Shown piece after piece: positions 30,491-32,833 of a stretch of DNA of 32,833 bases. Each line of letters starts with the position of its first letter. Within the stretch, counting starts at the first letter, position 1. Under the pieces are notes generated by a model, which saw nothing but the letters and a program-made list of their open reading frames with translations, searched no databases and was not told the origin of the DNA. The DNA is from Candidatus Poribacteria bacterium (GTDB lineage Bacteria; Poribacteria; WGA-4E; WGA-3G): contig VXPE01000033.1 in assembly GCA_009839745.1 (NCBI GenBank), positions 1 to 32,833 on the forward strand, written 5' to 3'. Made by a program: the position numbers and the translations under genes.

Positions 30491-32509
30491 TTAGACATCT
30501 CCGTCAACGCGAATTGAGAGCTCTTCCAGTTGTGCGTCTGTTACAAGGGACGGCGCGTGTGTGAGCGGACAAAGTCCCTGTTGCGATTTCGGGAAAGCGA
30601 TGACCTCTCGGATGTTCTCCTCGTTCCGCATCAACATGACAATCCGGTCTAAACCCGGTGCAATGCCTGCATGCGGCGGTGTGCCATACGCCAAGGCATC
30701 TATGAAATAGCCAAATCGGCTTTCGACCTCTTCCGGCGTGATGTCCAAGACATCGAAAACCTTTTGTTGGATATCCCACTGGTGGATTCTCACGCTTCCG
30801 CTACAGATCTCATATCCGTTGCACACGAGATCGTAGTGTTGGCTCTGCACCTTCCCGGGATCCGTGTCTAACAACGGTAAAGTCTCTTCTGTTCCTCCGG
30901 TGAATAGATGGTGGAAGGGTTCGTAGCGATTCTCATCCTCATTCCATTCAAACAAGGGATAATCAACGATCCACAGGAAATTGTACCGGGTTTCGTCAAT
31001 GAGGTTTAGTTTGCGTCCAAGATGGAGGCGGAGGTTGCCGAGGGCATCGGCGACGACCTTAGGTCTGTCAGCAACAAAGAACATGATGTCGCCCGGTTTC
31101 GCGCCCGTTCTCTCCTGTGCCGTTTCAAGTTGCTCTGTTGTGAAGAACTTGACAATACCAGACGAAAACCCACCGATCGTAACTTTAACCCATGCCAATC
31201 CTTTTGCTCGATAAGTGGCGACGAATTGGGTCAGGTCGTCGATGTCTTTGCGTGAAAAGTCCGCCCCCCCTGGGGCGGCAATGGCTTTGACCTGTCCACC
31301 TGCGGACAAGGCGCGTGTGAATACTTGAAACTCACAATCCGCCATGACATCCGAGAGATCGGTAAGCTCCATACCGAAGCGCGTATCGGGTTTGTCGTTC
31401 CCGAACCGTGCTATCGACTCGTGATACGGGAGCCGTAGGAAAGGCGTTTGGACGGGAATACCCCCCGCACCCTCAAATATACGTTTCATCAACCCCTCGG
31501 TCACCTCAAGCACATCGTCCACGTCGGCGAATGACATTTCAATATCAAGCTGGGTGAATTCCAGCTGTCTGTCAGAACGGGTATCCTCATCGCGGAAGCA
31601 CCGTGCTATTTGGAAATATCGATCAACGCCGCTCATCATTAAAATCTGTTTAAACTGCTGCGGTGATTGTGGAAGCGCATAGAACCTGCCGGGGTAATGA
31701 CGACTGGGAACGAGTACGTCCCGCGCCCCTTCGGGTGTGCTGTTCATTAAAATGGGAGTCTCAATCTCAAGGAAGCCCTGCTCGTTCATATAATTGCGCG
31801 CTGCGAGTGCCGCTTTATGCCGCATTGCTAAAGTTTTCTGCATCTCAGGGCGACGTAGATCAATAAATCGGTAGCGCATCCGAATGTCTTCCGCTACGTC
31901 GATGTCGTCTTCAACAGGGAACGGCGGCGTTTTGGCGGTATTCAGAATATTCAGAGAATCCACAGCGAGTTCAATCTCACCTGTGTCGAGTTCCGGGTTG
32001 ACTGTGCCTTGGTAAATGCTGAGACCGTTTTCCGTATTTTCGATGTGATATGTCCGATTATTTTCGACATCGGTGAGTAGCCACCGCGCGCCAGCGACGC
32101 GGGTCGCCACCTCAATCTCTTCGGCGAGGGTGTACTTCGCATCAACATCGGCAAACAGGGATCGGAATGCTGCGGAGAGGGTGCCATCGGCGAGTTCTGT
32201 TTGGTACGCAGCGTCTGCATGGAAGAGCAATTCGCCGGGATCCCGTTCGCGAACGGTGCCACTGACGTTCAGCACATATTCGCTTCTAATGCTATCTGCG
32301 AGGGCGTGTGCTTTTTCATCAATCTGTGGATCAAAAACAACTTGTGTGATGCCTGTTCTATCGCGTAAATCAACGAAGATGACGCCCCCATGGTCTCGAC
32401 GGCGGTTGACCCAACCGTTGAGTTGCACAGTGGTCCCTGCATCGGCTAAGCGCAGGTCCCCACAATAATGGGTTCGTTTTAAACAAGGTGATGTGGCTTC
32501 TTGAGACAT
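30491..32509 (-). CDS. aspS: Aspartyl-tRNA synthetase with an extra domain in the anticodon-binding region
   Basis: A 672-residue class IIb synthetase; bacterial AspRS is about 590. The OB-fold anticodon domain opens with VQLNGWVNRRRDHGGVIFVD, class II motif 2 is FRDEDTRSDRQLEFTQLDIE, the bacterial GAD insertion is at about 375-475 and motif 3 is GIAPGLDRIVMLM near the C-terminus. The extra 77 residues lie at about 91-167, between GTVRERD and GTVNPELDTGEIEL, where family members read directly on. They contain YQTELADGTLSAAFRSLFAD and GARWLLTDVENNRTYHIENT, a small alpha/beta-looking unit I do not recognise. ATG at 32509 is preceded by AAGGAA at 10 nt from repeat A. Confidence 0.95.
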   Translation of the reverse strand: MSQEATSPCLKRTHYCGDLRLADAGTTVQLNGWVNRRRDHGGVIFVDLRDRTGITQVVFDPQIDEKAHALADSIRSEYVLNVSGTVRERDPGELLFHADAAYQTELADGTLSAAFRSLFADVDAKYTLAEEIEVATRVAGARWLLTDVENNRTYHIENTENGLSIYQGTVNPELDTGEIELAVDSLNILNTAKTPPFPVEDDIDVAEDIRMRYRFIDLRRPEMQKTLAMRHKAALAARNYMNEQGFLEIETPILMNSTPEGARDVLVPSRHYPGRFYALPQSPQQFKQILMMSGVDRYFQIARCFRDEDTRSDRQLEFTQLDIEMSFADVDDVLEVTEGLMKRIFEGAGGIPVQTPFLRLPYHESIARFGNDKPDTRFGMELTDLSDVMADCEFQVFTRALSAGGQVKAIAAPGGADFSRKDIDDLTQFVATYRAKGLAWVKVTIGGFSSGIVKFFTTEQLETAQERTGAKPGDIMFFVADRPKVVADALGNLRLHLGRKLNLIDETRYNFLWIVDYPLFEWNEDENRYEPFHHLFTGGTEETLPLLDTDPGKVQSQHYDLVCNGYEICSGSVRIHQWDIQQKVFDVLDITPEEVESRFGYFIDALAYGTPPHAGIAPGLDRIVMLMRNEENIREVIAFPKSQQGLCPLTHAPSLVTDAQLEELSIRVDGDV

Positions 32510-32510
32510 A

Positions 32511-32833
32511 TTTTAATTATTCCTTGCGGTTCGGTTTTTAATTATTCCTTGCGGTTCGGTCAAGTGGGTTAGAGATTTCACGCACCTTTGCGTATATCCG
32601 CCTGCGCCGATGTTGCAGGCTATCGGTTTGGGTCTAACACAACCTTTTTACGCCTTGCGGTTCGGTCAAGTGGATTAATACCTTTTTTAATTATTCCTTG
32701 CGGTTCGGTCAAGTGGGTTAGAGATTTCACGCACCTTTGCGTATATCCGCCTGCGCCGATGTTGCAGGCTATCGGTTTGGGTCTAACACAACCTTTTTAC
32801 GCCTTGCGGTTCGGTCAAGTGGATTAATACCTT
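32511..32833. repeat. Repeat A array, with a perfect 149-bp tandem unit at the window end
   Basis: CCTTGCGGTTCGGT occurs at about 32522, 32547, 32653, 32696 and 32802. From about 32536 the sequence repeats with a 149-bp period (32536-32684 and 32685-32833) with no difference seen. Each unit has two copies of the core, one followed by CAAGTGGGTTAGAGATTTCA and one by CAAGTGGATTAATACC. The first copy gives the aspS ribosome site. The 323 bases hold no gene. Confidence 0.85.

Noticed and set aside
32511-32833. CRISPR array
   Set aside because: The repeats are a perfect tandem of long units with no unique spacers, and there are no cas genes.

Overview
The window looks like a piece of a Gram-negative-type bacterial chromosome. 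It has TonB-dependent outer-membrane receptors, a TonB protein and a beta-barrel DUF5916 protein. The genes have standard bacterial starts, Shine-Dalgarno sites and sigma70-like promoters. The gene content (two phytanoyl-CoA-dioxygenase-like oxygenases, an FGE/SUMF1-like protein, Uma2, many toxin-antitoxin remnants) and the many copies of an intergenic repeat with core CCTTGCGGTTCGGT would fit Candidatus Poribacteria or a related uncultured lineage. That assignment is from memory of gene content, not from a search.

Layout. (1) 1-3466 is a decaying accessory island: a transposase fragment fused to a truncated TIR-like gene, a hicBA pair whose toxin has an in-frame stop, an adenine methyltransferase pseudogene split by a 222-bp MITE with a 9-bp target duplication, an intact DUF433/DUF5615 toxin-antitoxin pair, and the tail of another DUF433 gene. 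(2) 3494-7040 holds a small beta-propeller gene coupled to a lipoate-ligase-family gene, an FGE-like membrane protein and a PhyH-type oxygenase. (3) 7041-7635 is non-coding and carries two hairpins and a second, unrelated MITE with perfect 12-bp inverted repeats and 7-bp target duplications. (4) 7636-16131 is an outer-membrane module: two tandem TonB-dependent receptors, a DUF5916 barrel protein and TonB. (5) 16158-19702 (minus strand) is a purine cluster, purF - small membrane protein - purM - FliG-like protein. It is followed by a membrane protein, a second PhyH oxygenase, an AzgA-type purine permease and a 2-hydroxyacid dehydrogenase. (6) 24033-32509 (minus strand) carries der, an AI-2E-type transporter with a built-in beta-propeller, a dicarboxylate symporter, a Uma2 nuclease-like gene and aspS.

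The least expected signals are at the DNA/protein boundary. Repeat family A sits immediately 5' of der and aspS in the same orientation and supplies the same AAGGAA site exactly 10 nt before each ATG. A third copy before the FGE-like gene puts an AAG codon, in frame, where the start should be. One copy of family A lies inside the AI-2E/propeller coding sequence, and a palindromic repeat forms an in-frame insertion in the first G domain of Der, as Rickettsia palindromic elements do. AspRS and the dicarboxylate symporter also carry large insertions. No rRNA, tRNA or CRISPR array was recognised.
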